The notes: generated by a model not told the origin, from the sequence alone. A DNA stretch of 64,000 nucleotides from Macrostomum hystrix (GCA_950097015.1 CATNEN010000008.1:2356001-2420000), one strand, 5' to 3'. Shown: positions 29,801 through 44,220, counted from the stretch's first letter. Numbers and translations are program-made.

Positions 29801-32773
29801 GGGAGAGAATGACTTGGGAAGAGAATGACTTGGGAAGAGAATGACTTGGGAAGAGAATGACTTTGGAAAAGAATGACTTGGGGAGAGAATGACTTGGGGA
29901 GAGAATGACTTGGGAAGAGAATGACTTGGGAAGAGAATGACTTGGGAAGAGAATGACTTGGGAAGAGAATGACTTGGGAAGAGAATGACTTGGGAAGAGA
30001 ATCACTTGGGAAGAGAATGACTTGGGAAGAGAGTGACTTGGTAAGAGAATGACTTGGGAAGAGAATGACTTGGGAAGAGAATGACTTGGGAAGAGAATGA
30101 CTTGGGAAGAGAATGACTTGGGAAGAGAATGACTTGGGAAGAGAATGACTTGGGAAGAGAATGACTTGGGGAGAGAATGACTTGGGAAGAGAATGACCGT
30201 TCACTCACTGCTCTTGGCCGCTCGACCAATGGCCCTGGCTGCGTGCATTTTCACCTCCGGCTGCGTGAGCGGTGGAGCTGCGTCGGCGTCCTTGGTGTCT
30301 GGAGCAGGCGTGGAAGGCATTGCTGAGCAAGTGTCAGCTTAACATGGTGCCAATCAGTTTACCAAATCCTCACCGTCATCTCCTTTCTTCTTTTTTGCGC
30401 TGCCCTTTGCTTTGGCAGCCGCGGCGCCACCGCCTTTGCCTTTGCCGGCGTCTTTGCCGCCTTTGGCGTCCGGCGGCGTCTCCTCGGGCGGCGCCGGACG
30501 GTCAGCGATGAAAGCGACCAGGCGCGGCAGGCCGCCGTTCTCTTTTAGTTGCTGGGGAAAGAAAAAGTCACGTCATATCCAAATTGCACTACTGCGAGTA
30601 GTCACTATTTAGATAAAAGCCGCTCACCTGAAGACTCTCCGCATCGTCGGCGCAGTTGGAGACCACGTGAAGAGCCAGCACGTGCAGGTCGTGAAGCTCG
30701 GGCTTGCCCAGCATGTTCACGAAGACGCGTAGCGCATTCAGCTCGCGCAGTGCCGCCCGGTTTGCGGCTGTTGGCGCAAAAATTTGTGCATTTTTCTTGG
30801 TAGTCTAAAAATCATCTGTCCTGTTTTTGACACACCAACCACCCCGAATTTCACAACCACCCCCCGACTTTCACACCCAGCACCCCGACTTTCACAACCA
30901 CCACCCCGACTTTCACACCCAGCACCCCGACTTTCACACCCAGCACCCCGACTTTCACACCCAGCACCCCGACTTTCACACCCAGCACCCCGACTTTCAC
31001 ACCCAGCAACCCGACTTTCACACCCAGCACCCCGACTTTCACACCCAGCAACCCGACTTTCACACCCAGCACCCCGACTTTCACACCCAGCACCCCGACT
31101 TTCACACCCAGCACCCGACTTTCACACCCAGCACCCGACTTTCACACCCAGCACCCGACTTTCACACCCAGCACCCCGACTTTCACAACCCCGACTTTCA
31201 CACGCACCACCCCGACTTTCACGACCACCACCCCGACTGTCACGACCACCACCCCGACTTTCACGACCACCACCCCGACTTTCACAACCACCACCCCGAC
31301 TTTCACACCCAGCACCCCGACTTTCACAACCACCACCCCGACTTTCACACCCACCACCCCGACTTTCATAACCACCACCCCGACTTTCACACCCAGCACC
31401 CGACTTTCACACCCACCACCCCGACTTTCACGACCACCACCCCGACTGTCACGACCACCACCCCGACTTTCACGACCACCACCCCGACTTTCACAACCAC
31501 CACCCCAACTTTCACACCCAGCACCCCGACTTTCACAACCACCACCCCGACTTTCACACCCACCACCCCGACTTTCATAACCACCACCCCGACTTTCACA
31601 CCCAGCACCCGACTTTCACACCCACCACCCCGACTTTCACACCCAGCACCCAGCATTCACGCCCACCACTCAAATTCGCAAATGAGTAAACTTACAGTCC
31701 TGACTGGCTCGCACCAGTGACTGCAGTGCCAGTTGCTGAATGACTGCGTACTCTGACTCCAGCAGTTGCATCAGCGTCTCCAAGCCTGTTGAATCCTTAA
31801 TAGACGCCTTGGCTTCGAAGTCCTTGGTGAAAAGGAAATGTAGCATTTGTTAAAGAAAGTGAAACTACGAGTAAATTTAAACCCTCAATCATTGTTCTCA
31901 CCTGCATCAGCAGTGCGATGCACTCCACGGAATTCTTCTGTACATCCGGATCATCCTCCTGCATAGCTTCCAGCAGCAGTTCTAGGCCTTTGTTCTCAAT
32001 TATTGCCGGAATGCTCGCAAACTCCTTGGCCATATTGCTTAGGGCCAGGGCTGCGAACTCGTGGGTTGTCACAAACTCTGCAATTAATTTTTTGTATAGG
32101 CTTTCCAGGTTGCTCATTGATGCCAAAGACATCTCCTAATGCGAAACTCTGGACCTTCGTGTCGAGACCGAAATCACCGAATAACTGCAAATTAGCAAAT
32201 TTTTCAGGCCAACTCACCGTCCGGATTGAGCAGCTTCAGAAAAATGGGAATGGCATCGTCTCGAGTTGACCGCAGGTGTCGCCTAACCTCCGCGTTGAGT
32301 GTCATGGTGGCCAATGCCATCAGGGCATTGCGTTTAATAGCTTTATCCTCCACGGTTAGCAGCTTCATCAGGCCATCGACTGCACCATTTTCCAGCAGAA
32401 CTTTCCTATTGTCATCGCCTGCAATTAGATACCAGTCTCAGATATCTCTACTGCAGCTATTAGGGTTCCATTTGTATTGAATTTCTAATTAAAGCACTCA
32501 CACTTATGCGCAAACTTGTAAATCCCCTCGCATGCCCTGGCCTGCACAGTGTCCTCCGGACTGTCCAGCAGAATGATGGCGGTCATGGCGCTCTTTGTTT
32601 CCACCGCTACCGGCTCGAACTGCAGTTTGGGAAAATAGCCGTATCTATAATTATCTATTATATAAAAGGCTATTCATTAATATATTTAAGCATAGAATGC
32701 TCAATAAGAAGGATCAACTAACCACATCCTCTGCTGCAGCCTTCTTGTCGTCTCCCTTTCCTTTTTTCCCCAT
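23812..32773 (-). CDS. ARMC3: Armadillo repeat-containing protein 3, 19 exons
   Basis: Exons on the complement, 5' to 3': 32773-32723, 32619-32502, 32418-32218, 32077-31902, 31822-31696, 30767-30628, 30551-30374, 30322-30209, 29576-29424, 29329-29221, 28963-28784, 28713-28501, 28121-27997, 27874-27724, 27054-26977, 26522-26346, 25487-25325, 24104-24015, 23919-23812. They sum to 883 residues plus stop (human ARMC3 is about 870). It opens MGKKGKGDDKKAAAED. Armadillo repeats follow, e.g. HEFAALALSNMAKEF, DPDVQKNSVECIALLM and LKEASSLAIANLTT. A lineage-specific Lys/Gly/Ala-rich insert lies in exon 7 and a Ser-run linker in exon 16. The C-terminal part has LQSNVIPIGIINAGIHYHRA, DCTLVRGQLNRAWNEVWLT and EYVIDLIYQPGKLYRRDS, matching the EDR1-like domain of ARMC3. 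The family is linked to cilia and sperm flagella in animals. ACAG precedes the start codon, so a 5' UTR intron or trans-splice site is possible. Confidence 0.93.
24246..24531 (-). mobile_element. tRNA-derived SINE, copy 1 (in an ARMC3 intron)
   Basis: On the minus strand it starts with a tRNA-like head containing an A-box-like TAGCCTAGTGGTTAGGGCG and a B box GGTTCGATTCC. The body contains TTTGTGTCCTTTAGCAAGAC and AAATGGGTACCAGC, and the tail is TAATTAATTATTATTATTAT. It is about 90% identical by eye to the copy at 42823-43135. Its 5' end was later interrupted by the element at 24541. Confidence 0.85.
24541..25150. mobile_element. Mutator-like foldback element with repeated termini
   Basis: The two ends are inverted over at least 42 bp with one mismatch, starting GGTTTACTCCCGATTCGCCG on the left. 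A perfect 9-bp duplication CTAGGCTAC flanks it (24532-24540 and 25151-25159), the size made by Mutator-like transposases. The left arm extends into a tandem array of GATTCGCCGAATCCC and GATTCGCCGAAATTCCC. The AT-rich centre has no transposase. It inserted into the head of the SINE just described. Confidence 0.75.
25180..25256. repeat. CACCCACCTCACTCC minisatellite, third array
   Basis: Four copies of CTACACCCACCTCACTCCT within the same ARMC3 intron as the SINE, about 70 bp from exon 17. Confidence 0.85.
25488..26345. other. ARMC3 intron 16
   Basis: AT-rich intron with a short (GT)n run near 25737 and a diverged TTAGACATGTTAGA repeat at 26030-26270 that gives spurious frames on both strands. 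Confidence 0.6.
27120..27625. repeat. 62-bp minisatellite in ARMC3 intron 14
   Basis: Eight copies of a unit containing GTAAACCAGCGTGGAGTGAC and GAGATTCGTGCGTACATTTG lie in the intron between exons 15 and 14 (27055-27723). Confidence 0.92.
28158..28474. repeat. 15-bp minisatellite, ~21 near-identical copies, ARMC3 intron 12
   Basis: Unit ATTCACCCGACTGGG with only one variant base visible (an internal CCTGA), filling the intron 28122-28500. Such uniformity indicates recent expansion. Confidence 0.95.
29618..30196. repeat. 16-bp minisatellite, ~36 copies, ARMC3 intron 8
   Basis: Unit GACTTGGGAAGAGAAT. It fills the intron between exons 9 and 8 (29577-30208), starting about 12 bp from the donor. 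Confidence 0.95.
30838..31665. repeat. ~21-bp minisatellite, ARMC3 intron 5
   Basis: Unit CCCCGACTTTCACACCCAGCA with CACAACCACCACC variants, filling the intron between exons 6 and 5 (30768-31695). The block at about 31200-31400 recurs at about 31410-31630, a higher-order duplication. Confidence 0.94.
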
Positions 32774-33924
32774 TATTCTGGCTGTAAGAAAATTAGCAAG
32801 TGTAAGGATGTATTGCTGTTTTAACCGGAAATTATGTTAAAAACCCTGATTTAAAAACTTTCAAATTCGGCTTTTGGTTCAATAACATGGATGGACTGAT
32901 TTCAAGGTTTATGTTGGAAAAATCAAGTTGTGGCTTTTATTAACATAAATTAGAATGACTTCCAGAGTTACTAAGCGAGACTTAGAATTCTATTTTTAGT
33001 ATAGCAATTAGTGAGCTGAAGGGGTTAAAAAGGCTCATTAGTAATACAGAATGCAGGACCGGTTTTTTATAATCCTATAAACAAGCATCCGCTAACTCAA
33101 AATTACAATACTAAATTTCATCTTTGTTAGCAAGACGACTTATTTAACAAACAAAAATATATGTACCAGGGACAACTGAAACACTAAAAAGTTTTTTTGT
33201 CCCTGAAACGTACATAAATAAAAGATAATTACATATATATTGTATTTAAGTTAGTTATATTATTAATTTAGATAATGTCAAGGAATCCACCGAAAAATAT
33301 AAATATGTAATTATAGATACTAAAATTAAGGATAAAATAAGAGAACTCCTGTAAATTAATACTAAGTTTTTTATTCTTGGTTTGTCTTTATTCTGTTATG
33401 ACGGCTGTTATTTCACTTAATTGACTCACGTATTATTAAATGTGTGAAAATTCATCTTATAGGATTTTACCACTATATCGTTTGGAGCACTCAGTTTTAG
33501 GTAGTATAGCTGCAAAAAATCAACCAATCAAACACAAATAATTCGAAGCTATTATATATATTCGCGTGTAAAAAAACCGTGCCTGAATATTGCTTGCGTT
33601 TCGTGAAAAATGTTAACTCATGAAATTACGTTAGAAAAACTACCGAAGCGCTAGTACCATGGTTTTTTTGTTTATAAGAAAAAATACACTTGATTCTGTA
33701 AGTAGATATTGAAAAGAGAGAAACTTTTACAAAAATCCTAGTAAAAGTAAAAAAGTGGACACATAAATCTTTTTTTAGTTCCCATCTAAATGTAAATAAC
33801 ACATTATCAATTTTTTAATTGCTCTTCTCTGCTGTTTTTTCCCGATAATCTGCAGATACAATACGGTCTAACATAGGTAATATAATTTTTTTATTTAAGA
33901 CGAATACAAAAAGCTTTTTACATC
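32774..33924. promoter_or_regulatory. Shared 1.15-kb head-to-head promoter region, ARMC3/GOT1
   Basis: The two genes point away from each other and their start codons are 1,151 bp apart. The interval is AT-rich, with no reading frame or tandem array. Both promoters and 5' UTRs should lie here. No specific element can be assigned by eye. Confidence 0.6.
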
Positions 33925-37734
<3,810 letters not shown>

Positions 37735-37850
37735 GGCCTACCTAGCTCTGCCCTAATTGCTATTGAAATTCACTATGGATTAAGCCGACTAATTTTAAGT
37801 AATATCCGTCTACTTTAAGTAGCTACTAGAGGTAGTTTTATCCCGAATTT

Positions 37851-37856
37851 AATAAA
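37851..37856 (+). promoter_or_regulatory. Polyadenylation signal of GOT1
   Basis: AATAAA lies 117 bp after the stop codon, followed by a TTTGTGTCTT stretch. Confidence 0.65.
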
Positions 37857-38450
37857 AGTGCAGTCAATCAATTTGTGTCTTCTCTGACTAATATTTTGGC
37901 TAGACACTCGTTAAATTAGTAGCTCTACTACTACTAGGGAATGTATTTAGCTCACACACAAGCACACAAGGCAAACACACCATCACTCCTAGCATGCTAC
38001 TGTTGTGATTAGCAATACCAGCAAGCTGTTGTGTATTGATTGTGTTTTTACCCAGTGAGAGAAGATCCGAATTTATAAAGGCTTTTCTGTGCGACCTATA
38101 TTCAGTTCTACACTTATATTTTGAAATAGGTCATCTACTTAACTGCCTACTATAAGTAGCTATCAGAAAAAATTGCTGTTTGCTAGTTGTTCCAACTGTC
38201 TTCAGTTTTCTAGTTAGAAGCAGAAGCCCACTAGATTTAAACAATGCTTTCAATTTTTGCCTGTTAAGATTATTATTTCTTACCTTTGATCCTAAACAAA
38301 TCAATAATAGAGAATATATATACAATTACATATAGAGCATAGCATCCCCTGACCATGCTACTTCTTTGTCACCAGCAGCTCAAAATCCTGATAACTAATA
38401 ATCATTCTGTCGATTGCTTTTTCCGTATAAGTACCAGTGATAATAATAGT
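37857..38450. other. Intergenic DNA after GOT1
   Basis: AT-rich, no supported gene. Confidence 0.5.
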
Positions 38451-38454
38451 AATT

Positions 38455-38765
38455 GCAGCGGGGCTGTGGGCAATGGCACATCAGTTGCTCACACAAGACG
38501 CGCAGCGCAGATACTGTACGCAGTATCTATGTACACGCTCACACAAGTGTTCACATCTGCCCTGACTTTCTCTTTGTCTGGCAGTGTACACTTTCACTGT
38601 GCCTTGGAGGTTGGCCCTCAAGGGCGAAAATAGGCACGACAAGGCCCCAAGTCTTCTCTCCGCGGCTGCGACCAAAAAATGTGGCCTCGCCGCGGAATCG
38701 AGCTCAGGGACCTTGGTGCGAGAGGCAAACGCGTTGACCGCTCTGCCTCTCAACCCCCATCAGTA
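38455..38765 (-). mobile_element. Second tRNA-derived SINE family
   Basis: On the minus strand the head reads GAGAGGCAGAGCGGTCAACG and, about 35 bp on, GAGCTCGATTCCGCG, a tRNA-like A-box/B-box arrangement. The ~250-bp body is unrelated to the SINE at 42.8 kb. It runs to a simple ATTACTATTATTATCA tail at about 38445. No clear target duplication was found. Confidence 0.6.
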
Positions 38766-38794
38766 TAAGTACTTGGCCTATGTTTAATAGACCG

Positions 38795-39430
38795 AAGGAC
38801 CGGGACTCAGGGACTCAGCAGACACTGAAGAACCGGTGGTTAACAGACTCAGCAGACACTGAAGAACCGGTGGTTAATAGACTCAGCAGACACTGAAGAA
38901 CCGGTGGTTAACAGACTCAGCAGACACTGAAGAACCGGTGGTTAATAGACTCAGCAGTCGCTGAAGAACCGGTGGTTAAAAGACTCAGCAGACACTGAAG
39001 AACCGGTGATTAATAGACTCAGCAGACACTGAAGAACCGGTGGTTAACAGACTCAGCAGACACTGAAGAACCGGTGGTTAAAAGACTCAGCAGTCGCTGA
39101 AGAACCGGTGGTTAAAAGACTCAGCAGACACTGAAGAACCGGTGATTAATAGACTCAGCAGACACTGAAGAACCGGTGGTTTAAGGACTCAGCAGACACT
39201 GAAGAACCGGTGGTTTAAGGACTCAGCAGTCGCTGAAGAACCGGTGGTTAAAGGACTCAGCAGACACTGAAGAACCGGTGATTAATAGACTCAGCAGTCA
39301 CTGAAGGACCGGTGGTTAACAGACTCAGCAGTCGCTGAAGAACCGGTGGTTAACAGACTCAGCAGTCGCTGAAGAACCGGTGGTTAAAAGACTCAGCAGT
39401 CGCTGAAGAACCGGTGATTAAAGGATTCAG
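38795..39430. repeat. 34-bp minisatellite
   Basis: About 19 copies of GACTCAGCAGACACTGAAGA plus ACCGGTGGTTAACA, with GTCGC/ACACT and GATT/GGTT variants. Intergenic. Confidence 0.93.
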
Positions 39431-40056
39431 CAGACACTGAAAGACTCCATGGCTAAGGGACTCATGATGCACTAAAGGATCGGTATTTAAGAGACAGCAG
39501 TCACTGAAGGACCGGTGGTTAAAGGATTCAGCAGACACTGAAAGACTCCATGGCTAAAGGACTCATGATGCACTAAAGGATCGGTATTTAAGAGACAGCA
39601 GTCACTGAAGGACCGGTGGTTAAAGGATTCAGCAGACACTGAAAGACTCCATGGCTAAAGGACTCATGATGCACTAAAGGATCGGTATTTAAGAGACAGC
39701 AGTCACTGAAGGACCGGTGATTAAAGGATTCAGCAGACACTGAAAGACTCCATGGCTAAAGGACTCATGATGCACTAAAGGATCGGTATTTAAGAGACAG
39801 CAGACACTGAAGAACCGGTGGTTAAAGGACTCAGCAGTCACTGAAGGACCGGTGATTAAAGGATTCAGCAGACACTGAAAGACTCCATGGCTAAGGGACT
39901 CATGATGCACTAAAGGATAGGTATTTAAGAGACAGCAGTCACTGAAGGACCGGTGATTAAAGGATTCAGCAGACACTGAAAGACTCCATGGCTAAAGGAC
40001 TCATGATGCACTAAAGGATCGGTATTTAAGAGACAGCAGTCACTGAAGGACCGGTG
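39431..40056. repeat. ~101-bp higher-order repeat derived from the 34-bp unit
   Basis: About six copies of a compound unit made of three diverged 34-bp monomers (GATTCAGCAGACACTGAAAG; GACTCATGATGCACTAAAGG; GAGACAGCAGTCACTGAAGG). It directly continues the simple 34-bp array. Confidence 0.9.
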
Positions 40057-40309
40057 CAATAGTTGCCTTCAAACCATACAAAATTACACTCTGTGCGCAT
40101 CTTGTTACACTTTGCTAAGCTTAAAATGAACGAGCATACCCTGCCACTCGCCTGGATTTGTCTATGGCCAAAACCTTGCTAAATCTGGTGGCAGAAAATA
40201 CGGCCTGGTTTAAGTCGGGCTAAGCAGGTTTAATTTATTTTATTCGTTGAAGAAATCGGCCTGATTCATTATCGAGAAAGGCTGGCGATTATTGGCTGGC
40301 GAGAAAAGC

Positions 40310-41644
40310 ATGCAGAGGATCTTCCCTGACAGCTCTCCGTGTTTGACAAGTTTGAATGTCATCGACCTTGGCGTGGATCTGAACCCGGTGCGGCAAAGGA
40401 TTCACGCCTGCAAACTGCGCTACCACCGCGAACTCTGGTCCATCATCTGCGATCAGGGCATTAGACCTGAGAAGCAAGAAGATCAGGGCATTAGACGTGA
40501 GAAGCAAGAAGATCAGGGCATTACACCTGAGAAGCAAGACGATCAGAGCATTACACCTGAGAAGCAAGAAGAGGGTGAGGAGGGCGAGGGCGCTGGGAAC
40601 GTCGATTTCGACAAGGAAGGTGAGGGAGAGGAGCTAGTCGGCGAAAACAACCAGAGCAATGCGCTGTGGAAACAGCGGCAGTGGAACAGCCGGCAGTGGA
40701 GGCCGAATAAGTGCAAAAAGCAGAGTGACGCCCTGATGAATAATTTCGCGTTTCCCTTGCCGAAAGGGACTCGCACCTTGGGCAGCGGCACATTTCAGAA
40801 TTCGATGCGTCTGGGAAGTCAGTTTGGATCGACGAACAACAAATCGCATAATCAGACCCCGATGACATCACAGATGCCACAACAGATGCCTGAGCAGATG
40901 CCACAACAGACGTCAGATCAAATGTCACAGCATGTGCCTCATCAGATGCCACAACCTTCTTGTATGTCGCAGCAGATGACACAGAAAATACCACAGCATT
41001 CTTGTATGCCACAGCAGATGCCACAACATTCTTGTATGCCACAGCAGATGCCACAACATTCTTGTATGTCACAGCAGATGCCACAACATACATGTATGTC
41101 ACAGCAGATGTCGCAAGAAATGTCACAAAAGCTGCGACAACAGATGCCACAACACATATCAGAGCAGATGCCACAGCGGATGCCTCCGCAGATGTCAAAA
41201 CAATTTTCGGAGCAGATGCCACAACTATTGTCTCATCAGATACCACAGCAGATGCCGCAAGAGAAGGCTGAGCAAATGCCAAAAAAGTTGTTACAGCAGT
41301 TTGAGCAGCCGCTGCCTGATACCGGCAGAGCCTCTCTGTCAAACCTTGAGTACAGAATGGTGCCAGCGAACAAATACAGTGTGGTTGGGCTCAGTGGCAC
41401 CAACACGGCTATCAGCAGCAGCGGCAACAGCTACAACTGTCGGACGAGCAGTGTCAGCAGCCGCAGCCGAGATCACCTGCGTGAGAAGCTGCCAATGTCT
41501 ACCAAGACAATCTCGGCCGAGGTAGATCACTGTTCCAAGGAAAGCACTTTCGTGCCCCTGCTCTGCGGCAACTGGAATTGCGCCCCGAAGTCTACCAAGA
41601 AAGAGTCTGGAACCAAGACTGTCTCCAGGAACAGGCACAGCTGA
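40310..41644 (+). CDS. Met/Gln/Pro-rich repeat protein, single exon, unknown function
   Basis: A 444-residue frame from the first in-frame ATG (40310). The frame is open back to 40265, so an upstream exon is possible. The N-terminal ~45 residues are ordinary sequence (SLNVIDLGVDLNPVRQRIHA). Then come four copies of a DQGIRPEKQE decapeptide and an acidic Glu/Gly segment. Residues about 190-340 are dominated by QQMPQ/EQMPQ units interspersed with SCM or TCM: PSCMSQQ, HSCMPQQ twice, HSCMSQQ and HTCMSQQ. The C terminus is Ser-rich (TSSVSSRSRDHLREKLPMS) and ends RNRHS. I know no family with this composition. Several third positions vary among the Gln/Met/Pro repeats while the peptide is kept, which argues for coding. 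It could still be a repeat-born frame. Confidence 0.55.
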   Translation: MQRIFPDSSPCLTSLNVIDLGVDLNPVRQRIHACKLRYHRELWSIICDQGIRPEKQEDQGIRREKQEDQGITPEKQDDQSITPEKQEEGEEGEGAGNVDFDKEGEGEELVGENNQSNALWKQRQWNSRQWRPNKCKKQSDALMNNFAFPLPKGTRTLGSGTFQNSMRLGSQFGSTNNKSHNQTPMTSQMPQQMPEQMPQQTSDQMSQHVPHQMPQPSCMSQQMTQKIPQHSCMPQQMPQHSCMPQQMPQHSCMSQQMPQHTCMSQQMSQEMSQKLRQQMPQHISEQMPQRMPPQMSKQFSEQMPQLLSHQIPQQMPQEKAEQMPKKLLQQFEQPLPDTGRASLSNLEYRMVPANKYSVVGLSGTNTAISSSGNSYNCRTSSVSSRSRDHLREKLPMSTKTISAEVDHCSKESTFVPLLCGNWNCAPKSTKKESGTKTVSRNRHS

Positions 41645-42355
41645 ATGCTCATTTTTTGTACTGAAAAGAAAACAATTCGCGAAAAATTGTGTTGGCTAAA
41701 TTTGCACCTCGCTTTCGTTTTTAAACTCACTGTAAGCTGTAGCTGTATACTACCTGGTATATCAGGCACAGCAACTGTACTTGTAACAGCAAGCTGCATG
41801 TGTAACCGCAACATTTTATTACCAAATATGACACTGACAGCAGAAAAAATATCGAATGCCCGGAAGTGAGTCCAGCGACTACGCTTCAGCTACTCGATTC
41901 AGTAGTGTCAGTTGTAAATTCTTCACAAATTTCCTGACTTCCTTTTATTTGACAAACGGTTGAAAATCTAACTTAGGGTGCGTTCGAGTAGCTTAAAATT
42001 ATTACTTAAACTAAACTTAAACTGCAGTTTAAGTTTAGTTTAACCTCTGTAATAAAACAAAAGCGAAACATAATAAATGTCGAAATAAAGTAAAAAGATT
42101 GAAGCTGAATGATTAAGTAGAATAAACGAATAATTAGTATTTACATTCTCGTCTTGAAATTGTGTAGTTTTGGTATCAGATGTACAGTAGCCGTACGCGC
42201 GCAAATTTGACATGCAAACTGGTACGCGTATTTTATTTAGAATGTGTAGTACACCCCAGTCCTTTCAAATACGCGTATATTAGCAAATGTGCGAAAATTA
42301 AATTATTAAAAGCAGTGATAGATAAAAGCCTCTTTAGTTTAAAAAATTATTGGCT

Positions 42356-42421
42356 TCTGGGATTCGAACCCAGTCCGCTCGATTGCGCAGAAAGTCGCTT
42401 ATCCATTATCCTCGGGCCTGA
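42356..42421 (-). pseudogene. tRNA pseudogene or tRNA-derived fragment
   Basis: The minus strand has ATGGATAAGCG as a D-arm-like segment and a perfect T arm CTGGGTTCGAATCCCAG. The acceptor ends pair in only three of seven positions and the anticodon stem is irregular. It is therefore unlikely to be a functional tRNA. The D-arm wording is reminiscent of arginine tRNAs, but no anticodon call is safe. Confidence 0.5.
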
Positions 42422-42822
42422 ATGAAGCTAGAAATCAAAAGAAAAAATATACGTGGTTAAAAATACTCATTTAAATGCAAATATCTTTGCTCTGAAGAAA
42501 CTGTGAGAGCTGTAACTGAAGTCATTCGATGCTAAATTAAAAGACGAATCCAGTGATATATTTCTTAGTAATTAAATAGAAACAATTAATTTCGACAGAA
42601 ACATTCATTTTTTTATAATTTAACATTTTACTTATTTCTGTACAAAAAATTTTACCGTTTCAACAAATTAAAACTGGGGATTTTTTCAGTACTTCAGGAG
42701 AAAAAATCTAAAAACTTTTTTGATCCTCTGAATTTCAGTACAACTACACGTGTACATCTTCATATACAGGCGAAGCAAGACAGTGAGTTCACACTAATTA
42801 AATAATATTATTAATATTCAAA

Positions 42823-43135
42823 GGACTCAACAGAGGTTTTAGCCTAGTGGTTAGGGCGTCGGACTCACGACTTGAAGGTCGGGGGTTCGATTCCCGACTC
42901 CACTGAAACAATTTGTGTCCTTTAGCAAGACACTTAACTCTGCATTGCTTCAGTTCACCCAGCTGTTAAATGGGTACCAGCATCAGCTGGGATAATTGAA
43001 GGTGGGTGTGGCGTCCCCCCAGTCCATGGACTGAACAGCTGTACGCAGCCTTCAGATGCGCCGCGCAATAGCTGCGGCTGTGCTGTCGGCTGCACATCTG
43101 GCCCGATTGGGGCAGGTGTAATCAAAAAAAAAAAT
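42823..43135 (+). mobile_element. tRNA-derived SINE, copy 2, with perfect target duplication
   Basis: The 12-bp duplication TTAATATTCAAA flanks the element (42811-42822 and 43136-43147). The head has TAGCCTAGTGGTTAGGGCG and GGGTTCGATTCCCGAC as pol III A and B boxes. The central body contains TTTGTGTCCTTTAGCAAGAC and AAATGGGTACC, and the end is an A-rich tail at about 43123. Widespread SINE families of marine invertebrates share this central wording, as far as I recall. Confidence 0.92.
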
Positions 43136-43424
43136 TTAATATTCAAATTAAAATACGCGAAAGTTCGAATGTCAAATTTGTGCGCATACGGCTACTGTAC
43201 ATCTGATACCAAAACTACACAATTTCAAGACGAGAATGTGAAGACTAATTATTCGTTTATTCTACTTAATCATTCAGCTTCAATATTTTTTCTTTCTTTC
43301 GACATTTATTCTGTTTAGGTTTTGTTTTAATAAAGAGGTTAAAATGAACTTAAACTGCAGTTCATTCAGTTTAGTTTAGTTTAGTTTAGTTTAAGTCATT
43401 TTAAGCTACTCGAACGCACCCTTA

Positions 43425-44220
43425 ATCTCGCACATTAGACTATGGTCGGAAGTAGTGTATCGGAAAGACTTTAGACCATAGACTATATCTTCTAGGCATC
43501 CGTTTGGTTGAAAAAAATCACGGACTATTGTCGTTGTCTATGTCCGAACCCCCCATTCAACGAGTGTTGAGATTGTTCCAGATCGTTTGCATCGTTTTCC
43601 TTCCGATATCAGGCATATGAGATCTGGGTTCGGTTGGGGATGGATACTTGTGACTGTCTTACGTGCGAGCAGACATCCAGTGTATAATCCCATTTTCCCA
43701 TTTTCCCAATCATCAGACAAAGCCAGCCAATAGGATAAGAGATCCCCAACCCGCCCCAACGCCCCCCAGTCGAGGCCCAACAAAGTTTTGCGGCGGTTTC
43801 CACTACAAAAAGGGAGCATGGAGACGCAGGGAAATTATTCCCCTATAGCTTCTACGGGGTTTTGGATTGTCTCCCCCCGGCATCCCAGCCGAACCCGTCG
43901 TCTGCAGCATCGTCCAGTTTGACTGACACTCGCTAGCCGATTGTTGATATAACACAGTGGGAGCGGTAGAATTTTTTTAGAAATACAAAAGCCACGGAGA
44001 AACGCAAAATAATTGTCCTTGGTGTTCCATCGCACTTGAAAGTCAACAGCCATTGAACTGTTTACCTTAGTTGGTTAGTAAGCAGTGTGCAATATATATC
44101 TGTGTGTGATGACGACTCACCATTCCGCACTACAGATTACTGGGTAAGTCCCACTAAATTATGATTATATACAATTGGTCCTCGATTTCACAAACCTCAC
44201 CAGGGAATCCCTAGTCATCG
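43425..44220. other. Intergenic DNA
   Basis: No supported gene. A GACCATAGACTATAT stretch near 43472 also occurs near 10611, hinting at another dispersed element fragment. Confidence 0.45.

Larger units (their letters stand above)
41976..43421. mobile_element. Harbinger-like element with ~250-bp terminal inverted repeats
   Basis: The left end starts GGGTGCGTTCGAGTAGCTTA at 41976 and the right end is its complement ending at 43421. The arms match, with small indels, over roughly 41976-42235 and 43150-43421. TTA flanks both sides (41973-41975 and 43422-43424). GGG termini plus a TWA duplication are characteristic of PIF/Harbinger elements. No transposase is present. The left arm holds a perfect 34-bp palindrome centred on CTGCAG (about 42007-42040). 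The interior contains a degraded tRNA and a SINE. Confidence 0.75.

Noticed and set aside
29604-31720. Long frames of Ser/Leu/Pro/Lys or His/Pro/Asp repeats on both strands within ARMC3
   Set aside because: They lie exactly within intronic minisatellites between well-supported ARMC3 exons.
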